NCBI GenBank assembly: GCA_948144175.1
Contig: CANXME010002010.1
Location: 1,364,001 to 1,428,000 of the forward strand
Direction: 5' to 3'
DNA: 64,000 nt
From: Closterium sp. NIES-65
Taxonomy: Eukaryota; Streptophyta; Zygnematophyceae; Desmidiales; Closteriaceae
Under the pieces are notes generated by a model. That model searched no databases. It worked only from the letters and a program-made list of their open reading frames with translations, and was not told the origin of the DNA. Shown here piece by piece: positions 9,509 to 19,972 of the stretch (positions within the stretch are counted from its first letter, which is position 1; every line of letters begins with the position of its first letter). The translations under genes were made by a program, and so were the position numbers.

Positions 9509-12366
9509 CTTCAGTCACGGGAGACGAATGTCGTACTACAAATGTCAAAAGCCCTGATAGCAGAAGGACTCGGCTACAACTTACTGAGTGTCAGCTAGTT
9601 GATGTTGAAGGGTATTCATCTCGAAGCACACAGTACCACTCAAGAATTCAAGGTGTACCACGGGAGAGGAGGACTCTACATCGGTAGGGTGATCCTCAAG
9701 AACAACGTCTTCGTTCTTGACTTCGTCCCCGATCTAGGCACTGCCGATAGCGACGCCATCGTGAACTTCACCGACTGGACACATCCTCCGGATCTCGACC
9801 CCGACTTTAGTCCGGAAGGCTTCTGGTACTCGCATACCATCCCTGAAGCAGAACGAACACGTGCGTTAGTAACAATACAACATTCAGCAGCAGCAGAAAC
9901 ATCATCGGCAGCAGCAGAGACAACATCGCCAGCAGCAGAAACATCATCGGCAGCAGCAGAGACAACATCGGCAGCAGCACAAACATCATCGGCAGCACCC
10001 GAGACAACATCGGCAGCAGCAGAAACATCATCAGCAGCAGCAGGAACAACGACACCAGTCCTCGTTGACGAAGCACCACCAACACCCGCACAGCAGCTGA
10101 ATCCAACTCAACAAGAAGTCCACAGAAGCGCAAACTTCATCGCCAGCTTCTACTCGAACTCCGACGCATATCGACGCTCACCCGGACACCGCGCCTCCGA
10201 AGACATCTGGCACGCACGCATGGGACATCCAAGCAACACTGTGTTAAACAACACAATAAGAGCAAGAGTCCTTGACAAGGACTCATTACTACTACCCGAC
10301 GGCAGAGAACTTCAACGGGCACGAGGAACTTGCCTTACCTGCCCCGAAGCCGACTTACCACACCGACCGTTCACTCCTCATCACAACCCGAGCGCACCCG
10401 CGTACGCACCACTCGAGAAAGTGTACAGCGATATCCTCTTCAAGCGAGAACCAGGACAAGTTACATATAACTACACGATCACCTTCATCGACGCCGCCAC
10501 TCGATACGTCTGGCACCTAAACCTACCCAGCCGCGACATGGCACTCGCAGCATTCGCTGCCTGGCTACCAGTAGCAGAGAGAGAGTCAGACGCACAACTG
10601 AAAAGCTTCCAGTCAGACAGAGGAGGAGAATACACCTCTCAACGATTCAAGCAGTACCTGGCGGAAAGAAGAATCAAGCAGCTCCTCTCCCTTCCCTACG
10701 CACATCAGCAGCAAGGTGTCGCAGAAAGAATGAACAGGACCCTGCAGAACAGCATGCGCAAACTGTTACGTGGCATGCGGCTACCCAACCACCAGTGGCC
10801 TGCAGCAATGGACCACGCTGTCATGCTGCACAACTTGATGTCGTCGTCTTCACTTCCGAACAATGCATCACCGCATCTGCTGTGGACAGGGAAACAGGGC
10901 AGCACAAAAATGTTACGAGTTTTCGGGTGCATGGTACAATACCGACCCCCAGAAGCACGAGCGGGAAGATTTTCACAACGCGCACAGTGGGGACTACACC
11001 TTGGCATCGAAAAGAACTACAACGCGTGGAAAACCTTCGACGCCCACTCCAAGGAAACAGTAGCAGCACGTGACGTAATCTTCTACGAATGACTCACGCT
11101 TCAGACGTACCTTGCCAACTTGCACGAAAATCAAGATCCCACAGGTGGCTTTCATGGTGACCGAGCCTTCGCCTCAGCAGCAGACGAAGTAGACTGGGAC
11201 GAGCAGAATGTGGACAACGCATCAGAAGAAGCCGGACCTCTCCCGTTCTGCTCCGTCAACGTCCCCATGGACGAAGACAACCCTCACGAAAGCGCCAACG
11301 CCGAAGTCTTCTACCACTTCGCCGACAATGGTTACGTAACACCTGCGAAAGTCAACACCAACGAAGCAGAACGGATAGGGTCGAATTTCATACCCGACCT
11401 AGAAGCGGGAGACGAAGCAGCTTATCCCGAGGACGCAACTCTTCCCCGCTACTCATAGACTGGACTGCAGATTCTCGGCCTCGTCACCGCAGTCCACGGC
11501 AACACTCTCCCTAAAGAGCCTGCGACGGTTCAGCAGGCTCTGGGGGGGGAACACAGGGAAAAATGGCGTGAAGCCATGGACAGAGAATTAAAGGCGCTGG
11601 AGGAACGGAACATCTGGAAAGCTGTTCCCATCAACGTGGCAAGGAACAAGACCATTCTCACCGAAAAATGGGTCTTCCGCATCAAAACGAAGGCAGATGG
11701 CACAATCGAGAAATTCAAAGCACGCTGGGTCGTGCGTGGATTCGATCAGGAGCACGGACGGGACTTCACCGAAACATTCGCCCCTGTCAGCCGACATACC
11801 TCACTTCGAATTCTCCTTGCGATCGCCGCTATGAAGAAGAAGAAACTACGGCAAATCGATGTCGCCAACGCGTTCCTCTACGCACCCGTCGACGCGGAAA
11901 TCTTCGTCGAGCTTCCACACGGTACCCACGGGGAACCTAACCAAGTCTCTCAATTGCTAAAATCGCTCTACGGGATCAAGCAAGCCCCGCGGCTATGGCA
12001 ACAGTACCTACACGTTCGCCTCACCCGCATGGGATTCCGCCAATTGCCTCATGACCAAGGGATGTACCGACTCACCGTAAACGCCGACTACATTCTGCTG
12101 ATCGTCTACGTAGACGACTTACTCTACATCGGCTCTACCGGCGACATCACCACCTGGTTCGAAGGGGAGCTACAGAGGGACCTCACACTCACGGTCTCCT
12201 CTACCGTCACACAGTACCTCGACTTGAACATTCGGGAGGAAGAAGGCGCGATCTACCTCAACGCCGCTAAGTACGCCGACACCATCGCCAAACGCTTTGC
12301 GCTCACACCTACCACCATCTCTACGCCCTACCGCTACACGACAGGAAACCACAATGAAGGGTCCTC
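9509..12366 (+). pseudogene. copia B integrase and RT (first part), with stops
   Basis: Same frame as the gag half, broken by TAG (9596-9598), TGA (11090-11092) and TAG (11456-11458). After an Ala/Ser/Glu/Thr repeat come the integrase zinc motif (HARMGHPS then CLTC), the integrase core with Asp in YSD, Asp in SDRGGEY and Glu in GVAERMNRT, and an acidic linker. The RT follows from about 11560 with EKWVFRIK, IDVANAFLYA, LYGIKQAPRLW and an intact YVDD box near 12110. N3 interrupts it at 12366/12367. The RT palm residues look intact, but the upstream stops prevent a full polyprotein. Confidence 0.92.
9889..10050 (+). repeat. 21-bp coding repeat in integrase linker
   Basis: Tandem AGCAGCAGAAACATCATCGG-type units translating as alternating AAAETSS and AAAETTS, between protease and the integrase zinc motif. 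Probably a flexible spacer. Confidence 0.85.
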
Positions 12367-12490
12367 TGTGAGAATTTAGAAGAAAGAAGAAGGTTGCACT
12401 AGCAAAAATGAGGATACAAATAGCAAACCCTAGAAGGGTTGTACTCGCTATAGAGCACCCCACTACAGGCTAGAGCATAATATTCTGACA
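12367..12490 (-). repeat. 3' LTR of N3 (124 bp)
   Basis: Nearly identical to 13587-13710. The polypurine region (complement of CACCCCCATAG) abuts it at 12491. Confidence 0.92.
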
Positions 12491-13229
12491 CACCCCCATA
12501 GCCGAATTGGGGTGTAATCAGCAGAGCAAGCAAAACAGTACAAGCTCAGGGTGGATCACAATGTCACCACACATTCTGAGCACAAGTTGAAGAAGCAATA
12601 GTTTAAGTTCACAATTATGAGCAAAGCTAGGGGCTATCGCATAGGGCAAGTGAGGAGGAGAGGAGAGGAGATAGGAGGCGACGGCTGAAGCTGCAGACAC
12701 TCGGGCAATAGGAGGCACACTGGCACAGTGGCTACCGGAATAGCGCTCCGGAATACTGGAGTAACTTGCCCCGCGGCTAAAGTAGCGGCAGACGAGCAAC
12801 GGACCCACGGGCGACTGGCACAGCTGGCTACGACTGGGCTACCGGAGCAACTCCCCGGAATACAGGTGCTGCTGGCGACACGACGGCAACCTCCATTCAG
12901 CTTCCCCAAACTATCCCACTCCCCCTGACACACACCCGCTGCTACACGCCTAGCTCCACTCCCCCTTCACCCCCCCTTAGTACCACTCCACCGGCTCCAG
13001 CAAGTCCACCCCCCCTCAGCGGCAGCTGCAGCACAAGGAGACGGAGGAGGAGGAGGAGCAGGGAACGGCATACAGGTGGGTCACCCCCATACCCCTCACC
13101 CCCAAACCCTAATGCAGGAGAATGGGGAGTAGGAGGGGTGGGGCGCTTGTAGAAGCTTGGGGGACAGCGGGGAGGGCAGGGGCAGCAAGGAACGGGCCCA
13201 CCACGGGCCTGGTACGGTCACCCGAGCCG

Positions 13230-13400
13230 CGCGCAGGCGGCCCGAGCCGCGCGCGGGCCTGGCGCCGCCCGTACGGGCCGCGCGCGGGCCTGGCGCAGCC
13301 CGTACGGGCCGCACGCGGGCCTGGCGCAGTGCGTACGGGCCGCGCGCGGGCCTGGTGCAGCCCGTACGGGCCGCGCGCTGCCTGAACGGGCCGCGCGCAG
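13230..13400 (-). repeat. 31-bp GC minisatellite in N3 leader
   Basis: Units of CGCGCGCGGGCCTGGCGCAG plus CCCGTACGGGC on the + strand, about five copies. Not shared with the N1 or N2 arrays. Confidence 0.85.
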
Positions 13401-13586
13401 GCCACGACGGGCGACGGGGGGCGACGCGCGGGTCCCCGTTGCCCGTCGCATCGCCCCCGCCGCGCGCCTGCCACACGCCATGGGGCGTGCGGCACCAAGT
13501 GTAGAGGTAGGAGTTGCAGCAGAAGCTAGGAGGTGGTAAGCCCACCCATAGGATCGATCCAAGGGGATCGACCTGCTCTGATAGCA

Positions 13587-13710
13587 TGTGAGAATTTAGA
13601 AGAAAGAAGAGGGTTGCACTAGCAAAAATGAGGATACAAATAGCAAACCCTAGAAGGGTTGTACTCGCTATAGAGCACCCCACTACAGGCTAGAGCATAA
13701 TATTCTGACA
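13587..13710 (-). repeat. 5' LTR of N3 (124 bp)
   Basis: In element sense it starts TGTCAGAATATTATGC and ends AATTCTCACA, next to the primer site at 13575-13586. Confidence 0.92.
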
Positions 13711-13715
13711 TCCTC

Positions 13716-14472
13716 CCTACTCAAAACCGCCGGGATACGCGACTACCAGAGAAACCTGGGCTGCCTTCTCTTCGCAGCCGTCACCTGCCGCCCAGATCTA
13801 TCCTACTCCGCAAGTCAACTCGCCACCTACCTCAAAAGACCCGAAGCAGAACATCTGGCGAAGCTCGACCGCGCTCTCCACTACTTCGTAAGCACCTCAA
13901 CGATCGGTCTGACATACCACAAGAACACAACTACACCGACAAAACTAATCGGCTACATCGACGCCGATCACGCCGGCGACTCAGACAACAAACGCTCCCG
14001 CACTGGCTACATCTACCGCCTCGAACCTATTGGACCGATCTCCTGGCAATCAAGCAAGCAGGAACTCATCGCTCTCTCGTCAGCTGAAGCAGAATATATC
14101 GCACTTCGCGATATTTCTTCGTGAAAGGAAGGACTCTATCTTCGCGAGCTGCTGGAAGAAACGAAGTTAGCCGAGTTACCCAACTTCACTCTGTTCTGCG
14201 ACAACCAATCTGCGATTCGCATCGCCAACAAAAGCGGATTCGCGAACAGAACGAAGCATATCACCCTGCGATATTTCTTCGTGAAAGACGAGATCGAGAA
14301 GGGAAAACTTGAACTATCCTACTGTCCCACGTCCGAGATGGCGGCTGACTACTTGACCAAGAAGCTCGGAAAACAGAAGTTCGAGTACTGCATGCTACTG
14401 ACTGGACAAAGCCACGTCACCATCAGTGATACTCCAGAAGCGAAGGGGAGTGTTGGGAACAAACAGTCGTAA
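13716..14472 (+). pseudogene. copia B RT end and RNase H
   Basis: Resumes the pol frame after N3 (frame register restored when N3 plus TCCTC is discounted). RNase H motifs: IDADHAGD, SSAEAEYIAL, CDNQSAIRIA and the C-terminal ADYLTKKLG. A TGA at 14122-14124 interrupts the domain inside a 20-base string (GCGATATTTCTTCGTGAAAG) that occurs again at 14269-14288 in its natural position, so the stop may stem from local sequence copying. Translation would end in the 3' LTR at 14470-14472. Confidence 0.9.
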
Positions 14473-14894
14473 GCGCTTCTGTCGTGTCGAAACACCAAGA
14501 CACAAGCAAAGCAGCGCATATCGAAACACCAACGAGTCAACCCTCGGAGGTTTATGTAACCGCTGGAGGTTGCGCGAAAGTCAAAGGTCAACGACCTTTG
14601 ACCTGACAAATGCAGCGCGACAGCAAGGACACACGACTGACTCGCTATTGAGCAGTTGCCCGAGTCGTCACTGTATCGAACCGCAACAGCAATAACAAAA
14701 CGGTTGTTAACTGTATCTCTTCGTATTCCTTGTACTTTTATAAAAGCTTGTATCTCTTTGCTTTAATCAACTTACTTTGTCCTCACATACCAGCGCAAGG
14801 TGGTTCAAGGACTTTACTCAAAAAACGCTTCCGCTACCACATCGTTTATTCGGACTTTAACTCTACCAAAGATCCTAGGGCGTTCAGCCCAACA
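14451..14894 (+). repeat. 3' LTR of copia B (444 bp)
   Basis: Same length as 6597-7040 with scattered substitutions. It is preceded by a purine run and followed by TGGTC. Confidence 0.93.
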
Positions 14895-15036
14895 TGGTCA
14901 ACGCGCTCAGCCATGCATCAATTCGAAAGTCAACGCGCTTCTGCACCGTCAGATCAGTTCGACCTAGATCTGCAGTTTTCACGCTACTGCAAGACTCGTC
15001 GACAGATAAGGGGGTATTATCTAGAAGGTGGGAGAG

Positions 15037-15447
15037 TGTAATGAATATCGCTATTCATTACTGAGTCTGCTCCTAGGGCGTACAGCTCCGTGCTCTTCGC
15101 TTCAGTTTCAAGTTCGGCCTATACTTCGGTCCGAACCACTGCCGAGTCGCCTCGCACCAATTGCGACACTTCCAAACCATCCACGTCCCGAGGTCCTCGC
15201 CTAGCACGGTTTCAACCCTATAAATGCTTGCTCCTTCAACATTTTCGTGATTCTGCACTTCACATCCTTTTTATAAAGTCTTCCGCTCACTCTAGTACAA
15301 TTCATAACACGATTGGTTGCTTCGCGACCCAAAAATAATAGGCAGGCAAACTGCTCCAGTTGGTCCTGCTGACCGCAGCACTTGCCTACTCCCTCCCTCC
15401 CCCTACCCAACAGTTGCACGCCGGAACAGAATCCTCTCCGTAACATA
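15037..15447 (+). repeat. Remnant LTR of an older retroelement
   Basis: A purine-rich tract (AAGGTGGGAGAG, 15025-15036) is followed by TGTAATGAATATCG, as expected at a polypurine/LTR boundary. The first bases form a perfect hairpin, GTAATGAATA (15038-15047) with TATTCATTAC (15052-15061). CTATAAATGC near 15220 would serve as TATA box. The right boundary (TAACA near 15447) is a guess and no partner LTR was found. Copia B apparently inserted into this element's interior. Confidence 0.5.
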
Positions 15448-17546
15448 ATATTGGTTTCGCTCGCTCCCCAAGTCTTGCTCGAGATACGGCATTCCACCGC
15501 AGTTGCTTGCTAGATCAACAATGCCTTCCCCTTCCGTGCATCTGGTCTGGATGTGCAAGCTTGGGGGTAGCGGGCACTGCAGCCAATGACTGCGTTTTAC
15601 ACGGCTGTGCATTCGAAATCAGGGCGTGCTCGGTAGCCTTCCAGTCACACTGGGCGCACTCGAACTGGGGAAGCCTACGATTTGTTTCGTAGCCTCGGGC
15701 CTCCACTCACACTGGAAGGAAGTCTCGTCCGTATTTGCAAGAAGTTACCATGTGTTTATGAAGAAATTTCCAGAACATTTTTCCACTTCTGTACGAGGCT
15801 GCCCGATCAACAAACAAAAAATCAGCCCGACAAATAAAAACCCCTCGATATGGAAAAAGGAAAAACATGAACGGGCACGATCTCTCACCTTTGAACAAAC
15901 GGATCAAAATGCATTAATTTGACCCAAAAAGACACTAACGAGACGTATACCCTTCAGCATGCCACTCGGAGCAGGCCTGCCTGGGTGGAACTAGAAAGCA
16001 GAAATGGGTTAGACTTTCACTGATGGTCAAGTTTGCCTGTGCTCGCAATCTCGTAGTAAGTGTCCTCGCCCTCACTCTGACTGGATTTCTTTCGCGTTCG
16101 GAAGCCAAGTCACACTGGGCAGGTCTGGTGATCTAATAACGATTTGGTGGGCTTTAACAGGGTTCGAATTTGGTTGGCAGGTGTTCACACAAAGGCGGCT
16201 CCTTCTCCGAGATTTCCATACAAACGGAACTCATTACAAGAAAATCAGTTAGGCAGGCGGCATGTGCGATAAACGAGTTTAGGGTTTAGCCACTTTCGCC
16301 CTTGTCGCCACGGGCAAAAATGTGACATATGAAATTGGAATGTGAATCGAGACTAGGGTTTGAAGTTCGTAACCAGTAAGCATTTCTGATGACAGGCAAC
16401 CGTTGTCGTTTATCAACTGTAGATGCTCAATTCAGTTGCTCACGGGCAAAAACGTTCGCGAGTGACTGTTTTTCAAGTCGACATTTGGACACGGGATAAG
16501 GTGAGCATCGACTGTACAATCATACTACTGTAAACGTATGACGGGCCTGGTTCCAAGGACCTCAGATGACAGTGCACAGTATTGTATACTATTACTGCAC
16601 GCCTACGATTCCTCGTTGTCTCCTAGTAGTGGAGGGTTTTTTAAAGCGGGAGTGCCGCTATATTCCTTTCATTCTGCGCCCCTCGTTGTCGGTGTTCCAC
16701 TCGGCCCACATTTCAAGCATCATCCTCGCTATCGCACCCCTTCTACTGCTGACCTCCCATCGCACACCTTGTGATGCCGCGCGACTCGAGGCCTCGCAGG
16801 TTGCGTTGGGAAGTGCCGCGATAAGGGGCATACCCTGCTGCGGTCAAGACTCGACCCCGTTGGCCAGCGTTAGTAGAATCAAGAAATGTCGGCAAGGAAG
16901 GTCCTGATCAGGGCCAATGGTGGACCCCAACCCACAATGGGCTCGTGCTTGCGTTTGCTGCTTGACCGTACCGCAAGGCCGCGTTTCCGTCCGTGGAGCC
17001 AGCCAAGGTGGATAGATGCAAGTTTAGTATTGGCTCACGTTTTTTTCAAGACCGTTAATTTCTGAACCCGACTCATGTTATGTGCTCGTGCCAACACCCG
17101 ACTTCTTCTGAACACCGTGTGGTGCCGATTTCAAGAACCGTAGCTTACCAGCCGCCATACTCGCCGCCGTTCTCGCAACCCTCGTCGCCGCTCGGCATGC
17201 AGCCATGGTCGCGAGAGGTGGGTTGCGAGGCGGTGTCGCGAAAAGAGCGTCTGGAGGAGAATCACTCACAGCTCATGATGGCAACGCTATCATTTCCCTC
17301 CCTCACTCCCACGGCAGGAGGACGCGGTGCTGCTCCGCCACGCGCTGCATTGCGGCACGAAGCAGTGGGGTGAGCTGGGGAGGAGCGGTCAGCTCAACCG
17401 AAGCAACAAGTCGTGCTGTAACCGTTACATCTTCCTCAGAAGGTAACCCCGCATACCGCATGCATGATTTCTTGAACTCAGGTTTCTTGATACGCGTGAG
17501 CATATATAACACACCTCAGCCTTTCTGCTCTGTGTGTTGATAACAG
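15448..17546. other. Intergenic, no feature recognised
   Basis: Mixed-composition sequence with short frames only. An upstream exon of the next gene may lie between 17190 and 17440 (an AAGGTAACC donor-like site near 17441), but I could not connect it in frame. Confidence 0.4.
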
Positions 17547-19134
17547 GAAGTTCACTGACCGCTTTCGCGAGAGCTGCCTTGGAAATCACCTGGGAGGAGC
17601 TGCATTCCTCCAGCACGCTTCTTCGGACGGAGACAGTCAGCCGATTTTCTGTCAGGATTTCCAGCAGCAGCAGCGTCCGGAAGGCGTGTGTTCAGCTGCC
17701 CTCGCGTTCGGAGGGCTGTCGTTTGACGAGTGCACGGCTGTCTTCTTTGCCCCCAACGCACGCTGCTGCCGCCAAACCGCCTCACTGAACCTCTCTTCTG
17801 TTGCCAGCCCTCCTCCTCCTTCCCAAACCGCCAGCGTCTCTGCTACTGCGGCTGCTTTTATTGCCGAGTTTCCAGTATCCCATGAAGCCTTCCCCGTTGC
17901 TGCTGCCTCCAATGCTGCTCGGCGTCGTGCGCTGAAGCGACCAAGGGACGAGTGTCCCACGCTGGGGGCAACACAACAGCCGCTGCTCGGTGGACGTGAG
18001 AGCTGGTTGGTGCGAGGTGGGGTAGTGCGAGGTGGGGTAGTGCGAGGTGGGGTAGTGCGAGAGGGGGTGGTGCGAGAGGGGGTGGTACGAGAGGGGGTGG
18101 TGCGAGAGGGGGTGGTGCGAGAGGGGGTGGTGCCAGGGGGAATAGTGCGAGGCTGGGTGGCGTGTAGCACGGAGCGCCGGCATCAGTCAGTGGCAGAGCA
18201 GTTTGAGCAGCAGGGGGAGAGCAGCCGCGTGCAGCAGCAGGCAGCGGACGAAGTCCTTCTGGAGGCCCTGCTGCAGCAGGAGCATCGCCAGCAGCAGCCG
18301 GGAGGAGCGAGGAGCAGGGCGCAGCGGGTGTTCTGGCCCCGCGTTGGGTCAGAGAGTGCCCTTCCAGGCGACGTGCTGCTGGGATTCAGCAGCAACGAAC
18401 CTGCCTTCAAGCAACGTGCTGCTCTGTCTGCTCCTCCGCCCACCCAGCCGCATGCACCGCTGCCAGCGCCAATGCCTTCACAGCTCGCTGCTCTGCCTAG
18501 CTGCGCTTCCTTCTTTGGTGATTCCACCCCTTGCTGTGGGAATTTCGCACCCTGCATTAGGGATTTCGCAGTGCACCGGGAGGAATGGCTCCGCATTGCG
18601 TCAGAGAGCGCCCTTCCAGACGACGTGCTGCTGGGACTCTGCTGCGAGGTCCCTACCTCCACGCAGCGTGCTGCTCTGTCTGCTCCTGCGCCCGCCCAGC
18701 CATTCACAGCACCAATGCCCTCGCCGCTCGCTGGTCTGCCTGGCCCCACTCCTGGCTGCACGAGCAGGTGCCTTACTGCGATGCTTGCTGGGAGTACGTG
18801 TGGCACGCAGGAGCAAGAATACCTGGATGCATGCATTAACATGCTTGGCAACATAAACAACTCTGACAAGCACAGTGACAAGGACAACGGCACTCTCTTT
18901 CTCGACACGCCCGTGGCTCACGTGCTGCTGGGTGGGGGCGCCCTTACCGTGCCCTTGACGAGTGGTCCTCAGGCTGAGAGGCCTGCAGCACCAGGTTCTG
19001 CTGGGACCGCGCCACGTGCTGCTGGGACAGCCCTGCCAGAGTGGGCGGAGGAGCAGGGAGGGACCTTGGAAGGAGGTGCTGAGTGGCACAGGCAGCAGCA
19101 GTATCTCGCCCAGGAGGGCATGTCAGGACCTTGA
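17547..19134 (+). CDS. Hypothetical low-complexity protein (main exon)
   Basis: An open frame of about 528 codons runs from an acceptor-like AACAG (17546) to TGA at 19132-19134. The first in-frame ATG is far downstream, so an upstream exon is likely. No known domain. Visible features: a Gln-rich stretch near the start, a Ser/Pro/Ala-rich segment, a basic cluster ALKRPRDEC, a 5-residue tandem repeat (VVREG/VVRGG), a Gln-rich helix-like segment, and two diverged copies of a roughly 50-residue unit, each containing SESALP-DDVLLG and QRAALSAP (around 18348-18510 and 18600-18750). The duplicated unit favours real coding sequence; long antisense frames argue for caution. No function is proposed. 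Confidence 0.4.
18007..18160 (+). repeat. 15-bp tandem repeat within the hypothetical protein
   Basis: About ten units of GTGCGAGAGGGGGTG or GTGCGAGGTGGGGTA, in frame as five-residue repeats. Unit length is a multiple of three, so copy-number change keeps the frame. Confidence 0.9.
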
Positions 19135-19972
19135 GCTTGACCGCATGCCCTCGCTGCCACCCACCAGCCACAGCTGCTGTCACAGCCACCGCCACAGCTA
19201 CTCCCAAAGACACTCTTACAGTTACCGATACCAGCGCCTTGGCTGCCTGTGCCTTCTCAACATCCATGGGCTCCATTGAATGCGCACTCAACCCCAAAAG
19301 GGTCGCACATGCAAGCTCCCATGCAGCCTCACCCGACCATGCTGCAGCAGCCCTTCACCACTGGTGGTGCTTTACCGGCTCTCTGCAGCCCCATACTCCC
19401 TCCATTGCCTGACATGGCCGTTGCATCAGCAGGCGACGCCATGTCCTGAATGCCACAACTGGTTATGAGCTCAGCTCTTCCTTTTGAGGAAGAACGGATT
19501 TGACACTAACAGGGATGGGGTAATGATTGACTAAAAGAATGGTGTCCATGAGCACTTGGACTTCACATACAGCGTTCTTCCTATTGGAATGCCTCCAGGC
19601 TTCATCCCAACATACTCGGGATGCATTTTCATTCGTCATTCTAAATTGCACAGCATTCTGTCTTCGACAGAGTTGCTGAATTGAGGTTACTACTCTTCCT
19701 GTCAAGGTAACCATCTGCCTGCTGCCATAACCTGTTCCATTCCATGTATACGGCAACTCAGGCTGAGGATATCCACAGGAGTTCTTAGTTTTCTAAATTC
19801 TCAACCTCCATCTATTGCAGTATATATGTTAGCTCTTTTGAACATGCTCAAGAAACCATCTACACTGCATAATCAAGTCCTGATGAACCTAAAAAGCTCC
19901 TACTGGCCGACAGAATCTCAAGTATAACCATCCGTAACACTGGTCTTAACGTGGAGGCACTTGTGCGGCGGC
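19135..19972. other. Intergenic, no feature recognised
   Basis: Between converging transcripts: the hypothetical protein (+) and the hydrolase (-). It probably holds both 3' UTRs; no RNA gene or repeat was seen. Confidence 0.4.

Larger units (their letters stand above)
12367..13710 (-). mobile_element. Non-autonomous LTR element N3 (1344 bp)
   Basis: Inserted antisense in the RT of copia B with a perfect target duplication TCCTC (12362-12366 and 13711-13715). Both LTRs are 124 bp (12367-12490 is the 3' LTR, 13587-13710 the 5' LTR in element sense). The primer site is the complement of GCTCTGATAGCA (13575-13586) and the hairpin TCGATCC/GGATCGA is at 13554-13571. The 3' end repeats the copia-family 3' UTR words (GTGATCCACCCTGAGCTTG, CTATGGGGGTG). 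The interior has no transposition genes: a 31-bp GC minisatellite (about 13230-13400) and sequence shared with N1 and with 35280-35700. Confidence 0.93.
6597..14894 (+). mobile_element. Ty1/copia element B, complete with 444-bp LTRs, twice interrupted
   Basis: LTRs 6597-7040 and 14451-14894 are both 444 bp. The primer site TGGTATGAGAGC starts at 7041 and the polypurine run GCGAAGGGGAG ends at 14450. Gag, protease, integrase, RT and RNase H follow in copia order. Flanking pentamers are TAGTC (6592-6596) and TGGTC (14895-14899), one mismatch. Two non-autonomous elements sit inside (7770-8588 in gag, 12367-13710 in RT); without them and their duplications the element is about 6.1 kb. It belongs to a different copia lineage from C1-C6: longer LTRs, a canonical gag zinc knuckle and no post-primer hairpin. 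Confidence 0.95.

Noticed and set aside
17652..18183. Minus-strand Pro/Thr- or His-rich repeat proteins
   Set aside because: Mirror of the 15-bp repeat in the plus-strand frame, which has the better non-repeat coding evidence (the duplicated unit).
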